A DNA stretch of 64,000 bases, from positions 3,534,001-3,598,000 of the forward strand of contig NZ_CP036319.1 in the NCBI RefSeq assembly GCF_007752935.1. The letters are read 5' to 3'. A program made the position numbers and the translations under genes. Below are positions 43,601 to 53,578 of this stretch, piece after piece (position 1 is the stretch's first letter; each line of letters opens with the position of its first letter). This DNA is from Crateriforma conspicua (GTDB lineage: Bacteria; Planctomycetota; Planctomycetia; Pirellulales; Pirellulaceae). The notes under the pieces are model-generated. The model did no database searches. It was not told the DNA's origin and saw nothing but the letters and a program-made list of their open reading frames with translations.

Positions 43601-45942
43601 TCTTGACCGCCAGCGGCAGCAACAAGGACAACCCGCCTGCGTCGTATTACAAGATCCTGCGGACGCCCGAAGACACGATGGAGAACACCACGCACTTGTT
43701 CTTGGGCATTCGATTCAACTGCAACAAGTGTCACGACCACCCGTTCGAACGCTGGACCCAAGACCAGTACTATCAGATGGCGGCGTTTTTCGCCCGAGTC
43801 GATCTGCGGCGGGACCCCAACGACGGCGGAAAGAAGATTGGCGGCACGGCGGTCGACGGTGCCAAACCGCTGTACGAGATCATCAGCGATCGCAGCGAAG
43901 GGGAAATGACACATGCTCGCACCGGAGCGACGGTCGCACCGGCGTTCCCCTTTGATCTGCCGAAAGACGATCGGAAGACGTTGGTCAGGCGTCAAGAATC
44001 CAAAGCCACCAACGCCGAATCGTTGCCCGATACCCGGCGTGGCGATCTGGCCCGCTGGATGACTGATCCGGCCAACCCGTATTTTGCTCGCAGCTACGTT
44101 AATCGAGTTTGGGCTTATCTGATGGGCGTCGGTCTGATCGAACCCATCGACGATATTCGGGCGGGCAACCCGCCGACCAACCCGGAATTGCTGGATCACC
44201 TGACCGACGTGTTTGTGAAATCGGGCTTTGACGTTCGTCAATTGATGCGGACGATCGTGTCCAGCCGCACCTATCAGTTGTCGGTCGCCACGCATGCGAT
44301 GAACCAGGATGACCAGCTGAATTACAGCCACGCGACGGCGCGTCGATTGCCGGCCGAAGTCATCTTTGATGCCGTTCACGCGGTCACCGGCGCGGCCTCC
44401 ACGATCCCCGGCGTCGCACCAGGCACTCGGGCCGCGGCGCTTGGCGATGCAGGGGTAAAACTGGATGACGGATTCCTGCAAAATTTGGGACGCCCGGCTC
44501 GTGAAAGCGCCTGTGAATGCGAACGGTCCAGCGGACTGGAACTGGGGCCCGTGATGGCGTTGATCAGCGGTCCGACGATCGGAAACGCGATCACCAGCGA
44601 CAAGAACGATTTGGAAAGCTTGGTGGCCGGCACTGCCGACAACGGGGATCTGGTCGACGAGATTTTCCTGCGGGCGCTGGCCCGGCATGCGACCGACGAT
44701 GAAGTCGCCGCCTTCAACGACCTGGTGGATCAAGTCGTCGCCGATCATCAATTGATGAAAACGCGGTTGGCTGAATCCGAAGCCGATTGGAAGGTCCGCC
44801 GCGCCGAATTGGAATCGATCCGCAACGAACGCTTGGCGGAAATCAAAGCCGCGATCGCCAAACGCGAAGCCGACTACCAACCGGTCTTGGCCAAACTGCA
44901 GACCGAACGCAGGCAACGGATCGCCGCGGCAAAGGAACGGTTGGCGAAAGTCGAATCGGAATTGGCCGCCAAGATTGACGCTTGGGTCGACGGATACACC
45001 GGCCAAGCCGCCAAGCAGGATCCGTCGAAGATCCGCAACGATTGGTATCCGTTGGCTGCGGTGGCGACGAAGGCTGCGAAGGAAACGAAACTGTTACCCC
45101 AAGCTGATCGATCGATCTTGGCCACCGGTAATGCCGACAAACAAACGTACGAGGTCACCTATCAAGCATCGATTGCCGGAATCACCGGTTTCCGACTGGA
45201 AGCGATCGCCGCTGACGACTTGCCCAACAAAGGTCCCGGCCGCGGCGACAACGGTAACTTTGTGGTCACGGAGATCGAGGTCTTCGCAAGCACGGGCGAC
45301 CAAAAGCCGACCAAGGTTGGGATATTGAAAGCCCAAGCGGACTTCACTCAAAACGGTTTCGACATCAAACGCGCCTTCGACCAGGCGACGCGAAACCAGT
45401 CCGGCTGGGCCGTCGCCGGTGGGACCAGCCGCACGCACTGGGCGACGTTCCAGTTCGCCAAGCCGATCCACGGTGATGCCGCGACATCCGGTTCAACGAA
45501 GTTGACGTTCAAGATTCACCAGTACCACAACGCCGCCAAGCACCGACTGGGGCGTTTCCGGATCAGTGTGACGACCGACGCGGATGTTCGACTGGGGCTG
45601 CCCGAATCGCTTGACGCGATCGTGCGGACCGCCAAAACCGACCGCAGCGACGCCCAGCAGGAACAACTGGCACAGCACGTTCGCTTGCAAGACAAAGCGT
45701 GGACCGAAGCCAACGCGGCGGTCATCGAGGCAAACAAGGCGATCCCGCCGGACGCCGAACTGACCCGCCTGGCCGCCCAGCAGAAGCGTTTGGAAACGCC
45801 GACACCGGACGATTCGCGGCTGGTGCGTCTGCGTCGCGACGTGGTCCAAAGTCAAAAACAATCGTCCCGCCCGCGGCTGACTGCGGCGGAAGACTTGGTC
45901 TGGGCGTTGGTCAACAGCCCCGCGTTCTTGTTCAACCGCTAG
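40669..45942 (+). CDS. Giant multi-heme DUF1549/DUF1553 protein with WD40 propeller
   Basis: This is an exported protein of 1757 residues. After a signal peptide (residues 25-44) comes a cytochrome-type module with NCFGCHQAA (near 70). A WD40-like propeller runs from about 165 to 510 (ISPDGSLIAIAGFHEVLI, SPDSKRLAFGGNDNVIRAID). A PSCyt1-like module has LGCNQGTCHGAQAGKNGF (CX4CH, near 667). Big-like beta domains precede DUF1549 (FLRRVHLDLTGLPPTADDL), which holds CNKCHDHPFERWTQDQYY (near 1020). DUF1553 follows (DTRRGDLARWMTD, ARSYVNRVWAYLMG). Near 1365-1440 a coiled coil and then a discoidin-like domain (VTEIEVFAS) interrupt it before the typical end AAEDLVWALVNSPAFLFNR. The function is unproven; redox and polysaccharide roles are proposed for the family. 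The DUF1501 gene follows after 99 bases. Confidence 0.9.
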   Translation: MNFKATRMAALPSVVPTGSARHGVLLPFTLLGCLLAFGPTAALPAESSNSDDPAPVSYHRDVLPIFRQNCFGCHQAAKDQGDYRMTDFASLVAGGESEQSAIVPGKPDESYLVEQITPIDGVAAMPAAPMKALDDDEVALVRRWIAEGAVDDSPADSGPRYSADSPPGYAGPPTIASIDISPDGSLIAIAGFHEVLIRQTSGGDVVARLIGESPRNESVRFSPDGKSIAVAGGRPGEDGEIQIWDVQSQSLRLSVHFTADTLSGASWSPDSKRLAFGGNDNVIRAIDADTGQQVLFQGAHEDWIRDTGFTADGSHLVSVARDMSCKLTEVATERFVDNITSITPGALSGGLNGVAVHPQRSEVVVGGADGVAKVYRVFRETTRRIGDDANLIRRLPALKGRIFSVAIDPAGTRIAAAATLDGKSQVAIWDYDFDGTLSDQLKQILGKRVSDRSAEDKQKVEQYRGRATTTVLDQIIDQVVYAIRFAPDGSLWVAAGDNSIRRYDASGQVQRFDALPLGEAQEDERIRFDATQWVRNEDDSASETEPLSLDDPGVIERLTVQPTAIRFTSPLQYAQLVVTGHTADGSTYDLTRHARYESRRNILVGTRTALVRPVITGQDTLTIRFGKATATIDVSVEDMTPEMSPEFDGGATPDFIRDVNPVLSRLGCNQGTCHGAQAGKNGFKLSLRGYDPIFDIRALTDDLAARRIDPAHPSESLMLRKPLGLTPHEGGVLMQPGDPSHVILRRWIHAGSPLDMTTPRVKSIEVFPKDPVVQSTRDRQQVRVVATYADGMQRDVTREAFIESGNTEVATVASGAILSAVRRGEAPILARYEGAYAATTLTVMGDRSQYQAVDVPYYNRIDELVAAKWRRMKIVPSDLADDLTFLRRVHLDLTGLPPTADDLRRFEADPRPSQLKRAEVIDQLIGNEAFVEYWTNKWADLLQVNRKFLGVEGSKAFRDWIRQSVVDNKPYDEFAREILTASGSNKDNPPASYYKILRTPEDTMENTTHLFLGIRFNCNKCHDHPFERWTQDQYYQMAAFFARVDLRRDPNDGGKKIGGTAVDGAKPLYEIISDRSEGEMTHARTGATVAPAFPFDLPKDDRKTLVRRQESKATNAESLPDTRRGDLARWMTDPANPYFARSYVNRVWAYLMGVGLIEPIDDIRAGNPPTNPELLDHLTDVFVKSGFDVRQLMRTIVSSRTYQLSVATHAMNQDDQLNYSHATARRLPAEVIFDAVHAVTGAASTIPGVAPGTRAAALGDAGVKLDDGFLQNLGRPARESACECERSSGLELGPVMALISGPTIGNAITSDKNDLESLVAGTADNGDLVDEIFLRALARHATDDEVAAFNDLVDQVVADHQLMKTRLAESEADWKVRRAELESIRNERLAEIKAAIAKREADYQPVLAKLQTERRQRIAAAKERLAKVESELAAKIDAWVDGYTGQAAKQDPSKIRNDWYPLAAVATKAAKETKLLPQADRSILATGNADKQTYEVTYQASIAGITGFRLEAIAADDLPNKGPGRGDNGNFVVTEIEVFASTGDQKPTKVGILKAQADFTQNGFDIKRAFDQATRNQSGWAVAGGTSRTHWATFQFAKPIHGDAATSGSTKLTFKIHQYHNAAKHRLGRFRISVTTDADVRLGLPESLDAIVRTAKTDRSDAQQEQLAQHVRLQDKAWTEANAAVIEANKAIPPDAELTRLAAQQKRLETPTPDDSRLVRLRRDVVQSQKQSSRPRLTAAEDLVWALVNSPAFLFNR

Positions 45943-46041
45943 TTGCGGGTTTGTCGGCGGCACTGATCCGTCGATTTTTCCCTGTGACATCGATTTCGTT
46001 CTCGAAGATTTTTCGTTCCAAAGAATTTCAGGTGCACTGCC

Positions 46042-47517
46042 ATGCTTTCCTTCAAAGGCTATGCCGCCAAAGACCTGTGTGATCCGCACCTGGGGCGAAC
46101 GCGACGCACGTTCCTGCGTGTCGGTTCGATCGGCATGTTGGGGCTGACCCTGCCGAACCTGATGCGGTTACAGGCGGATGCATCGGAGCAGCCCGCGGCA
46201 CACGTCGGCGGCCCCGGATGGGGCAAGGCCAAGAACATCATCATGCTGTACCTGCAGGGTGGGCCGAGTCATTTGGACTTGTGGGACCCCAAGGAAAACG
46301 TGCCGGACAATGTGAAGAGCGTGTTTTCGCCGATCAGCACCAAGATCCCCGGCGTGAAGTTCACCGAGAACCTGCCGCGGCTAAGCCAGCTGAACGATCG
46401 GTTCACGATGATCCGTTCGATGTCGTACACGCCCAACGGTTTGTTCAATCACACCGCGGCGATTTACCAAATGATGACGGGGTACACGACGGACAAGGTC
46501 AGCCCGTCGGGACAATTGGAACCGCCGTCGCCCAAGGACTTTCCGAACTTCGGCAGCAACATCATCAAAATGCGTCCGGTCGACGAACCGATGTTGCCGT
46601 TCGTCATGCTGCCGCGACCGCTGCAGGAATCCAACGTCGTCGGCAAAGGCGGCACGGCGGGATTTCTTGGCAAATCGTTCGATCCGTACACGCTGTACCC
46701 CGACGGCGACGACATGGACATGGCGAAGATGCAGCGGATCAAGATCGACGATCTGACGCTGCGTGAAAACGTCTTTGACGTGCGGTTGCAACGCCGCGCC
46801 AGTCTCCGCGAACTGGTCAACCGGCAAATGCCCGCGATCAACCAAGCGGTGGAAAACTATGAACTGGACAACCGGTACGAACAGGCGTTGTCGTTGATCG
46901 TCAGCGGCAAGGCACGCGAAGCGTTCGAGCTGAGCCGGGAAAGCGATGCGATCCGCGACAGTTACGGTCGAAACACGTTCGGCCAAAGTTGCCTGTTGGC
47001 TCGCCGTTTGGTCGAAGCCGGAACGCGAGTGGTGGAAGTGATTTGGCCGAAGGTGGCCAACAGCGACAACCACAGCTGGGATCACCACAGCGGGCTGAGC
47101 AAACGTATGAAGGACCAGTCCGCACCGATGCTGGATCAGGGGCTGAGCGGGCTGATCGAAGATTTGGACAGCCGCGGAATGTTGGACGAAACGCTGGTCG
47201 TGGCGATCGGCGAATTCGGCCGCAGCCCGCAGCGTGGCGTCAGCACCAGCGGCAATAACAACTCCGACGACGGCCGCGACCACTGGCCGTACTGTTACAC
47301 GTCGGTGATTGCCGGAGCGGGAATTCGCCGCGGCTATGTTCACGGCAAAAGTGATAAGACCGCATCGGCACCGCTGGAATCACCGGTGCATCCGGCGGAA
47401 ATCTTGGCGACGATCTATCACGCGTTCGGGATCGACCCCGAAACGATCGTCTACAACCACTTGAACCAGCCCCGCGAACTGGTCAAAGCGTCCGCGGTCA
47501 CCAAGCTGTTTGGGTAG
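46042..47517 (+). CDS. DUF1501 domain protein
   Basis: The 491-residue partner of the preceding DUF1549/1553 gene; the two families are adjacent in many planctomycete genomes. The N-terminus has a Tat-like signal ([20 protein letters not shown]). The alkaline-phosphatase-like fold follows: [20 protein letters not shown] at the first metal-site position, [18 protein letters not shown], then [23 protein letters not shown], and finally [12 protein letters not shown] and [18 protein letters not shown]. These are the usual DUF1501 blocks. Substrate unknown; by fold a sulfatase/phosphatase-like activity is possible. A palindromic CAGGTCACC/AACCTGTCACCTG stretch near 47540-47575 may terminate transcription. 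Confidence 0.92.
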   Translation: MLSFKGYAAKDLCDPHLGRTRRTFLRVGSIGMLGLTLPNLMRLQADASEQPAAHVGGPGWGKAKNIIMLYLQGGPSHLDLWDPKENVPDNVKSVFSPISTKIPGVKFTENLPRLSQLNDRFTMIRSMSYTPNGLFNHTAAIYQMMTGYTTDKVSPSGQLEPPSPKDFPNFGSNIIKMRPVDEPMLPFVMLPRPLQESNVVGKGGTAGFLGKSFDPYTLYPDGDDMDMAKMQRIKIDDLTLRENVFDVRLQRRASLRELVNRQMPAINQAVENYELDNRYEQALSLIVSGKAREAFELSRESDAIRDSYGRNTFGQSCLLARRLVEAGTRVVEVIWPKVANSDNHSWDHHSGLSKRMKDQSAPMLDQGLSGLIEDLDSRGMLDETLVVAIGEFGRSPQRGVSTSGNNNSDDGRDHWPYCYTSVIAGAGIRRGYVHGKSDKTASAPLESPVHPAEILATIYHAFGIDPETIVYNHLNQPRELVKASAVTKLFG

Positions 47518-47600
47518 AAGGTCGACAGGATTTCAGGTCGACAGGTCACCGGTTTTCAAAAACCTGTCACCTGCGACCCGTCCTAACCTGTCCCCTGTTC

Positions 47601-48989
47601 CTACTTGTTCCACCACCAGCGGTCGCCGGCGGCGGCCAAGGTTGCGGTGCGAACATCGGCGACTTTCGCGTCGACCGTTTGCTTTTCCACGATCTGGAAC
47701 GCGTTGATGTCGACGCCGCCCGATGCGGTGACGATCCAGCCGTTGACGCCTTGGATGAAGCTGCAGTGCGGCGGGATTTCTTCGGGAACAAAGTACGATC
47801 CCAGGTCCAGCGTGTCTTTGTCGCTGCTCAGAATCGTCAGATCCAGGTTGGCCTTTTCGGCCAAGCGTTCTTGCACGATCAGCGTTGCGACGACGTTCAT
47901 GTCCATCGTGCTTTGCAGATCACTGAACACCGGCATCGACTTGGCCAATTCGTTGAACTGTTGGGTCATCAGGTCGGCCCAACGCTGGGCCACTTTGCTT
48001 TTCTGATTGGCGGCGACCGCACGACCGTCGGCTTCGATCAAGTCGTTGTCGGTCATCGTCTTGACGCCTTGGCCGCTGATTTTCCAAGCCAAACCGTCGT
48101 CGCTGCGACGCAGGTTGTCGTAATCACAGGCCATCCACCAACGCGGGTTGCTGGATCGGCTTTGGGTGGAATTCTTGGCCATGTCCAGATAGCTGGGCAA
48201 TCCACGGACGGGCGAATCGACCAATCCCATCGCCAGACGCTTCATTTCAAAGTCGGCGGCAACCAGCGTGCGTGCCATGCGGCTTTCACCGGGGATGCCG
48301 GCCAGTTGAACCTGTTGCGGGCCAAAGGCCTCACGCATCGCGGGGACCAGGTAAGACGGGTTTTGGCCGGGCCGCAAGGCGACGCGACTGAGCATCTTTT
48401 TCAGGTTCGCGCGGCCCTGGGCGGTCGGTTCGATCGAGCACAGGATGCCCTGCTGGCGGGCCATTTCAACGCTTTGAAGGGCCACGGCCAAGTCGTCCAG
48501 TCGCAGGATCGTTTGGCCTGTCTTGGTGCCGACGATCGAGCCTTCGGGCAACAGTTTCCAGGGTTCCGCGGGGCCGGCGACCAGGATGTCCGAGCGGTCG
48601 GAATCGACGAAGACGTACTCGATGCGGGTCAGGCCGGCCATCAACGACACTTCGTCCGGAATCGGGCGGCCTTCGGCACGTGCTTTGGCGACTTGGTCTT
48701 GCAGCCCACGCAGGGAAACGACCCGCATGTCGGACGCTTCGTTCCAATCACCCGCCGGTGCGTCCAACAGGGCGCGGATGCGGTTGGCAAAGTCTTGTTG
48801 TTCGTCGACCGTGGCCGAACGCACAATGCCTTCGGAATCAATCACCACGCCCCCGACGGCGCCGCTGTTGGCACCACCGAACCCGCCGGCATGAACGGTG
48901 ACGGCGGTCACCAACGCCATCGCAAGCGACAGCGTGGCGGCCCGAAGGGCGGTGGGAATGCGAAAAATTCGTTGCGAACCCGATTCCAT
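47601..48989 (-). CDS. DUF1598 domain exported protein
   Basis: A 462-residue product, counting from the ATG at 48989, which has GGAG ten bases before; the frame opens 11 codons earlier with a GTG. A signal peptide (RAATLSLAMALVTAVTVHAG) is followed by a DUF1598 region: GVVIDSEGIVRSATVDEQQ, RVVSLRGLQDQVAKARAEGRPI, LAGLTRIEYVFVDSDRSDILVAGP, and WKLLPEGSIVGTKTG. This family is restricted mainly to planctomycetes and has no known function. The last third (WWMACDYDNLRRSDDGLAWKISG, AQRWADLMTQQFNELA) is also typical. The gene is convergent with the DUF1501 gene and divergent from the sigma-54 activator. Confidence 0.85.
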   Translation of the reverse strand: MESGSQRIFRIPTALRAATLSLAMALVTAVTVHAGGFGGANSGAVGGVVIDSEGIVRSATVDEQQDFANRIRALLDAPAGDWNEASDMRVVSLRGLQDQVAKARAEGRPIPDEVSLMAGLTRIEYVFVDSDRSDILVAGPAEPWKLLPEGSIVGTKTGQTILRLDDLAVALQSVEMARQQGILCSIEPTAQGRANLKKMLSRVALRPGQNPSYLVPAMREAFGPQQVQLAGIPGESRMARTLVAADFEMKRLAMGLVDSPVRGLPSYLDMAKNSTQSRSSNPRWWMACDYDNLRRSDDGLAWKISGQGVKTMTDNDLIEADGRAVAANQKSKVAQRWADLMTQQFNELAKSMPVFSDLQSTMDMNVVATLIVQERLAEKANLDLTILSSDKDTLDLGSYFVPEEIPPHCSFIQGVNGWIVTASGGVDINAFQIVEKQTVDAKVADVRTATLAAAGDRWWWNK

Positions 48990-49270
48990 CGAATGGATCT
49001 CCGAAGCAAGTTGGCGCGACACTGGTGGCGGTCAACGATTGAAAAGATGGGGGGAAAGTTGGGACAACAGGCCCACTTGGGATCGAAAAGCCCGAAGGGT
49101 TTGACGGATCCGGTCGTGTCCGCCCGCGCAAGATGCCAAAAAGTCGACGACGGCTGGTTTGGGGCGGTCGCGTGGATCTTTCCAGACGGATCTTTTCGGA
49201 CGACGTCACCGGCTAGAATAATTGGCTGCAAAACCGCTTACAACAGAACCTTCGGGGTCTTCCCAACGCT

Positions 49271-51514
49271 TTGAACCTTTCCGCTTCTGATTCTGACGAC
49301 GCGACCGCCGGGCGACGCGACGCCCCGGTCACCGCCACTTCCGCTTATTTGATCGCCCGCTGGGCCGGTCGGTGGAGCGACGTGTACAGGCTGAAGGCAC
49401 CCGGTGGCGGGGGGGCGGCGGCTGGAAAGGAGGGCCAATCGGGTGTTGACGGCTCTGGACCCGGTGGACGCGGCGAAGCGATTCTGGGGCGATCATCGTC
49501 CAACCAGATCGTCATCCGCAGCGAAAAGGCCAGCCGACGTCATGCCCGCGTTTTCTTTGACGGTCGCTGGTGCATCGAAGACTTGGGCAGCCGAAACGGC
49601 ACTCGCGTTTCCGGCGTGGAATTGAAGGGTGACCCGCCGTTGGTGGCACTTTGCGACGGCGACACGATCGAAATCGGCGGCCACGCGATCGTTTTTTCCA
49701 CCACCATCGATCCCGGCGTTTCGCCGGGGGCCGTCGAAGCGGCGATCGAATCGTCGGCGGAAATGACCGAGGACCAGATTTCTTTTGCCGACGATTCGCT
49801 CGCGGGGACCGCTGCGACGCCACAAATCACCCGGCGTCAGCGATACAGCGGTTTGCTGCACGGAAATTCGGCGGGGCAATCCACAAGCCATTCGGCGGGT
49901 CGATCCGGCGGCGATGCGGGCGGCGGCAGCGCGTCTTTGTTGCGTTTGGCTTTTGAGCTGGGACGCATGACGTCGGCGGTCCAGCGGGCCGAAGCCACGT
50001 TGGACTGTCTGGTTCGGCACGTCCGGCCGTCGACCGTGGGCGTGTATCTGCGTGAAAAGCCGGTCGCCGGGAAGGCCGATGATGCCACCGCAAGTAGCGA
50101 CGTCGATGCGGCGAAGGGCGACTTGCCACGGCTGATCGCCACCCGCCAGACGTCTCAGCGAAGTTACCGACGACCACCCGATCCGTTGATCGCATCGGCC
50201 CAACGGGCGGACGCCGAAGCGGTCTTGGCTCGCAACGCGGCCGGCGATGCCAACTTGGCGACCGAAGACAGCCGCGGCGAAATCAATGTCGAAAGCGTCA
50301 TCGTGCTGCCGGTGCGTGACGCGGCGGAACAAATTTGGGGCGTGATTCACCTGACCGCCTGGATCGACCGAGGCGATTTTGATTCATCGGATCTGGAATT
50401 TGCCGTCACCGCGGCGGAGGTGTTGGGCGAATCGCTGCGTGCCTTGGCCGAATCGCAAAACTTGGGGCGCCGGTTGCATCGGACCCGCGACCAATTGAAA
50501 CAGCTTCAAAAACGCTTGGGCCAACGCGTTCGCATGATCGGCGAAAGCGACGCGATGGTCGAAGTCAGCCGCCAAATCTCGCTGGCCGCACCGACCAACG
50601 CGACCGTGCTGGTTCGCGGTGAATCAGGGACCGGCAAAGAATTGGTGGCCGCAGCACTGCACCACGCCAGTGCCCGCAGCGAAGGTCCGTTGGTGTGCCT
50701 GAACTGTGCCGCGTTGTCACCGATGTTGCTGGAAAGCGAACTGTTCGGTCACGAAAAAGGTGCCTTCACCGGCGCGACCGAACGCAAGCAGGGCAAGTTC
50801 GAAGCGGCGCACACCGGCACGCTGATGCTGGACGAGATTGGGGAAATGGAATCCGACCTGCAAGCCAAATTGCTGCGGGTCCTGGACGGCCATCCGTTTG
50901 AACGTGTCGGCGGTCATCGTCCGATCCGAGCCGACGTGCGTGTCGTCGCCGCGACCAATCGTGACTTGCAAGCGATGGTGGCCGAGGGGACGTTTCGCGA
51001 AGACCTGTATTATCGATTGCACGTCGTCGAAATCGTGATGCCGCCGCTGCGCCGGCGTGGTGACGACTGCTTGCGGCTTGCCGATTTTTTTCTGCAGCGA
51101 TTCAACCAGGAAATGGGACGCAAGATCGAAGCGTTCACCGATGCCGCCAAACAGCGGTTGCTAGACCACACTTGGCCGGGCAACGTTCGCGAACTGAAAA
51201 ACGTGATCGAGCGCGCCGTCGTGCTGAACACCACCACCGTGATCGACGCGGACGATCTGGTGTTGCCCATTGCGGGATCGCCAACTGCGGGCGGCCGGAA
51301 CACGTCGGCGGGGTCGGATTCAAACGGTTCTGTGCCCGGCGGGCCCGTTGAAAGGACTTTGGCGGATTTGGAGAAAGATCACATCTTTCGTGTCCTGCGG
51401 CACACGGGCAACAACAAATCCAAAGCCTCCGCCATTTTGGGCATCGAACGCAGCACCCTGGACCGACGTCTGAAGCGGTACGCGCGTGACGATGCCGACG
51501 CGTCGAAGTCGTGA
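49271..51514 (+). CDS. Sigma-54-dependent activator with FHA and GAF-like domains
   Basis: A 747-residue transcription activator. It starts with a TTG (NLSASDSDD); no ATG lies before the first domain. Residues about 65-145 form an FHA domain ([36 protein letters not shown]) that reads phosphothreonine. A GAF-like sensor covers about 215-400. The AAA+ domain of NtrC type has Walker [16 protein letters not shown], the sigma-54 contact loop [11 protein letters not shown], Walker [12 protein letters not shown], and [11 protein letters not shown] Fis-type helix-turn-helix ends the protein ([23 protein letters not shown]). The FHA input suggests control by a Ser/Thr kinase rather than by a two-component receiver. 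The target genes cannot be told from the window. Confidence 0.93.
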   Translation: MNLSASDSDDATAGRRDAPVTATSAYLIARWAGRWSDVYRLKAPGGGGAAAGKEGQSGVDGSGPGGRGEAILGRSSSNQIVIRSEKASRRHARVFFDGRWCIEDLGSRNGTRVSGVELKGDPPLVALCDGDTIEIGGHAIVFSTTIDPGVSPGAVEAAIESSAEMTEDQISFADDSLAGTAATPQITRRQRYSGLLHGNSAGQSTSHSAGRSGGDAGGGSASLLRLAFELGRMTSAVQRAEATLDCLVRHVRPSTVGVYLREKPVAGKADDATASSDVDAAKGDLPRLIATRQTSQRSYRRPPDPLIASAQRADAEAVLARNAAGDANLATEDSRGEINVESVIVLPVRDAAEQIWGVIHLTAWIDRGDFDSSDLEFAVTAAEVLGESLRALAESQNLGRRLHRTRDQLKQLQKRLGQRVRMIGESDAMVEVSRQISLAAPTNATVLVRGESGTGKELVAAALHHASARSEGPLVCLNCAALSPMLLESELFGHEKGAFTGATERKQGKFEAAHTGTLMLDEIGEMESDLQAKLLRVLDGHPFERVGGHRPIRADVRVVAATNRDLQAMVAEGTFREDLYYRLHVVEIVMPPLRRRGDDCLRLADFFLQRFNQEMGRKIEAFTDAAKQRLLDHTWPGNVRELKNVIERAVVLNTTTVIDADDLVLPIAGSPTAGGRNTSAGSDSNGSVPGGPVERTLADLEKDHIFRVLRHTGNNKSKASAILGIERSTLDRRLKRYARDDADASKS

Positions 51515-51629
51515 TCCGTCACGCTTGCGGGTAACGATCGTCACGCAAAGCCGATACAATGCCGCCCCCCGTGCGGGCGGCCATGCGTGGCGTCCGCCCT
51601 GACCGAATCTTCATGCCGCCGGAATTTTG

Positions 51630-52310
51630 ATGACCGGAAACGAACCTGATCCGTCCCAGCCCGAACAGCCCGCCAATCAAGCCTTGCGGGCACGGGTCCC
51701 CGATCACGTCGCCGACGGATGTTTCAGCACCGGGGCCATCGTGATGACCGGCCCCAGCGAATTCATCGTCGATTTTCTGCAGACGATCGGACGGCCGCAT
51801 CGCATTGCCCGGCGGATCGTCATCCCGCACAACGTGATGCCCCAGTTTATCGATGCGTTGGAAAAGAACATCGATCTGTACCGCAACCGTTTCGGTGATC
51901 CGCCGGTGCCCAACCAGCCGCCCCAGGATCCCAACGCTCGTCGGCCGTCGCCGCAAGAGATCTATGACGATTTGAAACTGCCCGATGAAGTGCTCAGCGG
52001 GACCTATGCCAACGGTGTGATGATCGGCCACGGCGCGAACGAGTTTGGCCTCGATTTCTTGACCAGCTTTTTCCCGCAATCCGCCGTCAGTGCACGCGTG
52101 TTTCTGTCCGCCGGCCAAGTCCCACGTTTGTTGGATTCGCTCAAGGGGGCGGTGAATCAATTGAGCCAGCGTCGCCAAGAACCGCCGCAAGGCCAGTCGC
52201 ATTCGTATGATCCGAATCAGGATTTCAAGCCACAGGAACCGCCGCCAAGCGAAGACGCCGACGGCGACGATGAAGACTCCGGTGCAGACAATGGGAACGG
52301 GCCGGTTTGA
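51630..52310 (+). CDS. Protein with two DUF3467 domains
   Basis: This 226-residue soluble protein has a duplicated domain. The first DUF3467 unit (GCFSTGAIVMTGPSEFIVDFLQT, RRIVIPHNVMPQFIDALEKNIDLYRNRFG) and the second (GTYANGVMIGHGANEFGLDFLTSF, ARVFLSAGQVPRLLDSLKGAVNQL) align well. DUF3467 proteins are small and of unknown role; most have one unit. The acidic, Pro/Gln-rich tail is likely disordered. The stop TGA overlaps the start of the next gene by one base (TGATG at 52308-52312), so the two are translationally coupled. The upstream activator gene ends 115 bases before. Confidence 0.82.
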   Translation: MTGNEPDPSQPEQPANQALRARVPDHVADGCFSTGAIVMTGPSEFIVDFLQTIGRPHRIARRIVIPHNVMPQFIDALEKNIDLYRNRFGDPPVPNQPPQDPNARRPSPQEIYDDLKLPDEVLSGTYANGVMIGHGANEFGLDFLTSFFPQSAVSARVFLSAGQVPRLLDSLKGAVNQLSQRRQEPPQGQSHSYDPNQDFKPQEPPPSEDADGDDEDSGADNGNGPV

Positions 52311-53020
52311 TGGCGGCATCGGATGATTCGTCCTCACCACACGCATTGCCGTTGATGAACGGATTGCCCAACGCGAGCATTCCCGGCGGCTTGCCACTGG
52401 TATTGGCCAGCGGTTCGCCACGTCGCAGCCAGTTGTTGAAGGCGGCGGGTTATGAATTTTCGGTCCGTCCCGCCAGCGATGATGCCGAATGCGGATTATG
52501 CAGCAGCGTGACCGCGCCGGAACTGGTCGCCCGTTACGCGTTTCGCAAAGCGTTGGATGTCGTGCGAAAGTGTGGTGATGCCGTCGTTTTGGCGGCCGAC
52601 ACGGTGGCCTCGTGTGACGGACTGGTTCTGGGAAAGCCGGATGATCGCGAACATGCCGCCGCGATGCTGCGTCGACTGAGCGGGCGTCGTCATGACGTGT
52701 TCACCGGCGTTTGCCTGTGGCGATCGACCGACGGTCGCTGTGTGGTGGACGTCGTGCGAACGGAATTGCAGATGAAACCCATCAGCGACGCGACGCTGAC
52801 GGATCACTTGGATTCCGGCCGCTGGGAAGGCAAAGCCGGTGCCTTCGGATTTCAAGACGGCAACGACTGGTTGGAAATCGTCGGTACTGGCAGCGAGTCG
52901 AACGTCGTCGGTTTGCCGATGGAACGCTTGGCAGAAATGCTGCGCGATTTTGATCGCCTGTCGACCGTCGTCGATCTTAGCGACGATTCGTTCGATTCGG
53001 CCGACCGGTCGCAATACTGA
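52310..53020 (+). CDS. maf: Maf-like nucleoside triphosphate pyrophosphatase
   Basis: This house-cleaning enzyme hydrolyses non-canonical or methylated nucleotides (dTTP/UTP or m7GTP). Of 236 residues, the first 24 are an extra N-terminal leader; the usual start of the fold is LPLVLASGSPRRSQLLKAAGY. The conserved parts are VVLAADTVASCDGLVLGKP, with the catalytic Asp, then RRLSGRRHDVFTGV and WEGKAGAFGFQD (usual form GKAGAYAIQG), and finally SNVVGLPMERLAEML. The sub-type (YhdE- or YceF-like) cannot be decided safely. It is coupled to the DUF3467 gene. Confidence 0.9.
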   Translation: MAASDDSSSPHALPLMNGLPNASIPGGLPLVLASGSPRRSQLLKAAGYEFSVRPASDDAECGLCSSVTAPELVARYAFRKALDVVRKCGDAVVLAADTVASCDGLVLGKPDDREHAAAMLRRLSGRRHDVFTGVCLWRSTDGRCVVDVVRTELQMKPISDATLTDHLDSGRWEGKAGAFGFQDGNDWLEIVGTGSESNVVGLPMERLAEMLRDFDRLSTVVDLSDDSFDSADRSQY

Positions 53021-53086
53021 TCCGCGGTCGCAAGACCGAACCTTGTCCGTTGCGTGTTCGTCGCACGTTGTTAAAGAGACTTCGCG

Positions 53087-53578
53087 TTACAGCGATGTGT
53101 ATTCAACCGGCGTCGCCGTCGGCTGGTGTTCGGCCATGCGAAGCGTTTGGATTTCGGCTTCCAATTGTTCTATGCGGTCACGCACGACGTTGAATTCACC
53201 GGCAACTTCTTGCCAGTAATCGCCATCCCGCAGCTTCAGTGGCCGGGCTTCGCCTTTTTCGCCGCCCAGTTCTTTCAAAGCGATCCGCAGACGGTACATC
53301 GGTCCGGCAAAGCGGTTGCTAAGCTTCAGCGTGTCGCGGATGAAGACGGGGATCAAAACCAGCAATACCAGCATCAACGGAACTTGATGACGGACCGCTT
53401 CGCCCACCGCGCCGGTCAACGGTTTTTCGCCGGCCATCGACAGCAACGTCAGCATCGTGTTGGCCATCAACAGACAAACCATCAACATTCCCCAGTGCAT
53501 CAGCACGCGGAGCGCCAGTGCCCATTGCACCTGTGGGTCGATCAACAGTCGTTTTCGGTTGGCTTGTTGTTTTGGCAT
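53087..53578 (-). CDS. Small membrane protein with HAMP-like segment
   Basis: This 163-residue product starts at MPKQQANRKRLL; upstream codons belong to the 5' region. Two membrane helices (LMHWGMLMVCLLMANTMLTLL and VPLMLVLLVLIPVFIRDTL) are followed by LSNRFAGPMYRLRIALKELG, which matches the beginning of a HAMP-like linker, and then an amphipathic coiled-coil helix (EFNVVRDRIEQLEAEIQTLR). There is no kinase or methyl-accepting domain. The family occurs in planctomycetes as short proteins without known role. The gene is alone and convergent with maf. Confidence 0.68.
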   Translation of the reverse strand: MPKQQANRKRLLIDPQVQWALALRVLMHWGMLMVCLLMANTMLTLLSMAGEKPLTGAVGEAVRHQVPLMLVLLVLIPVFIRDTLKLSNRFAGPMYRLRIALKELGGEKGEARPLKLRDGDYWQEVAGEFNVVRDRIEQLEAEIQTLRMAEHQPTATPVEYTSL

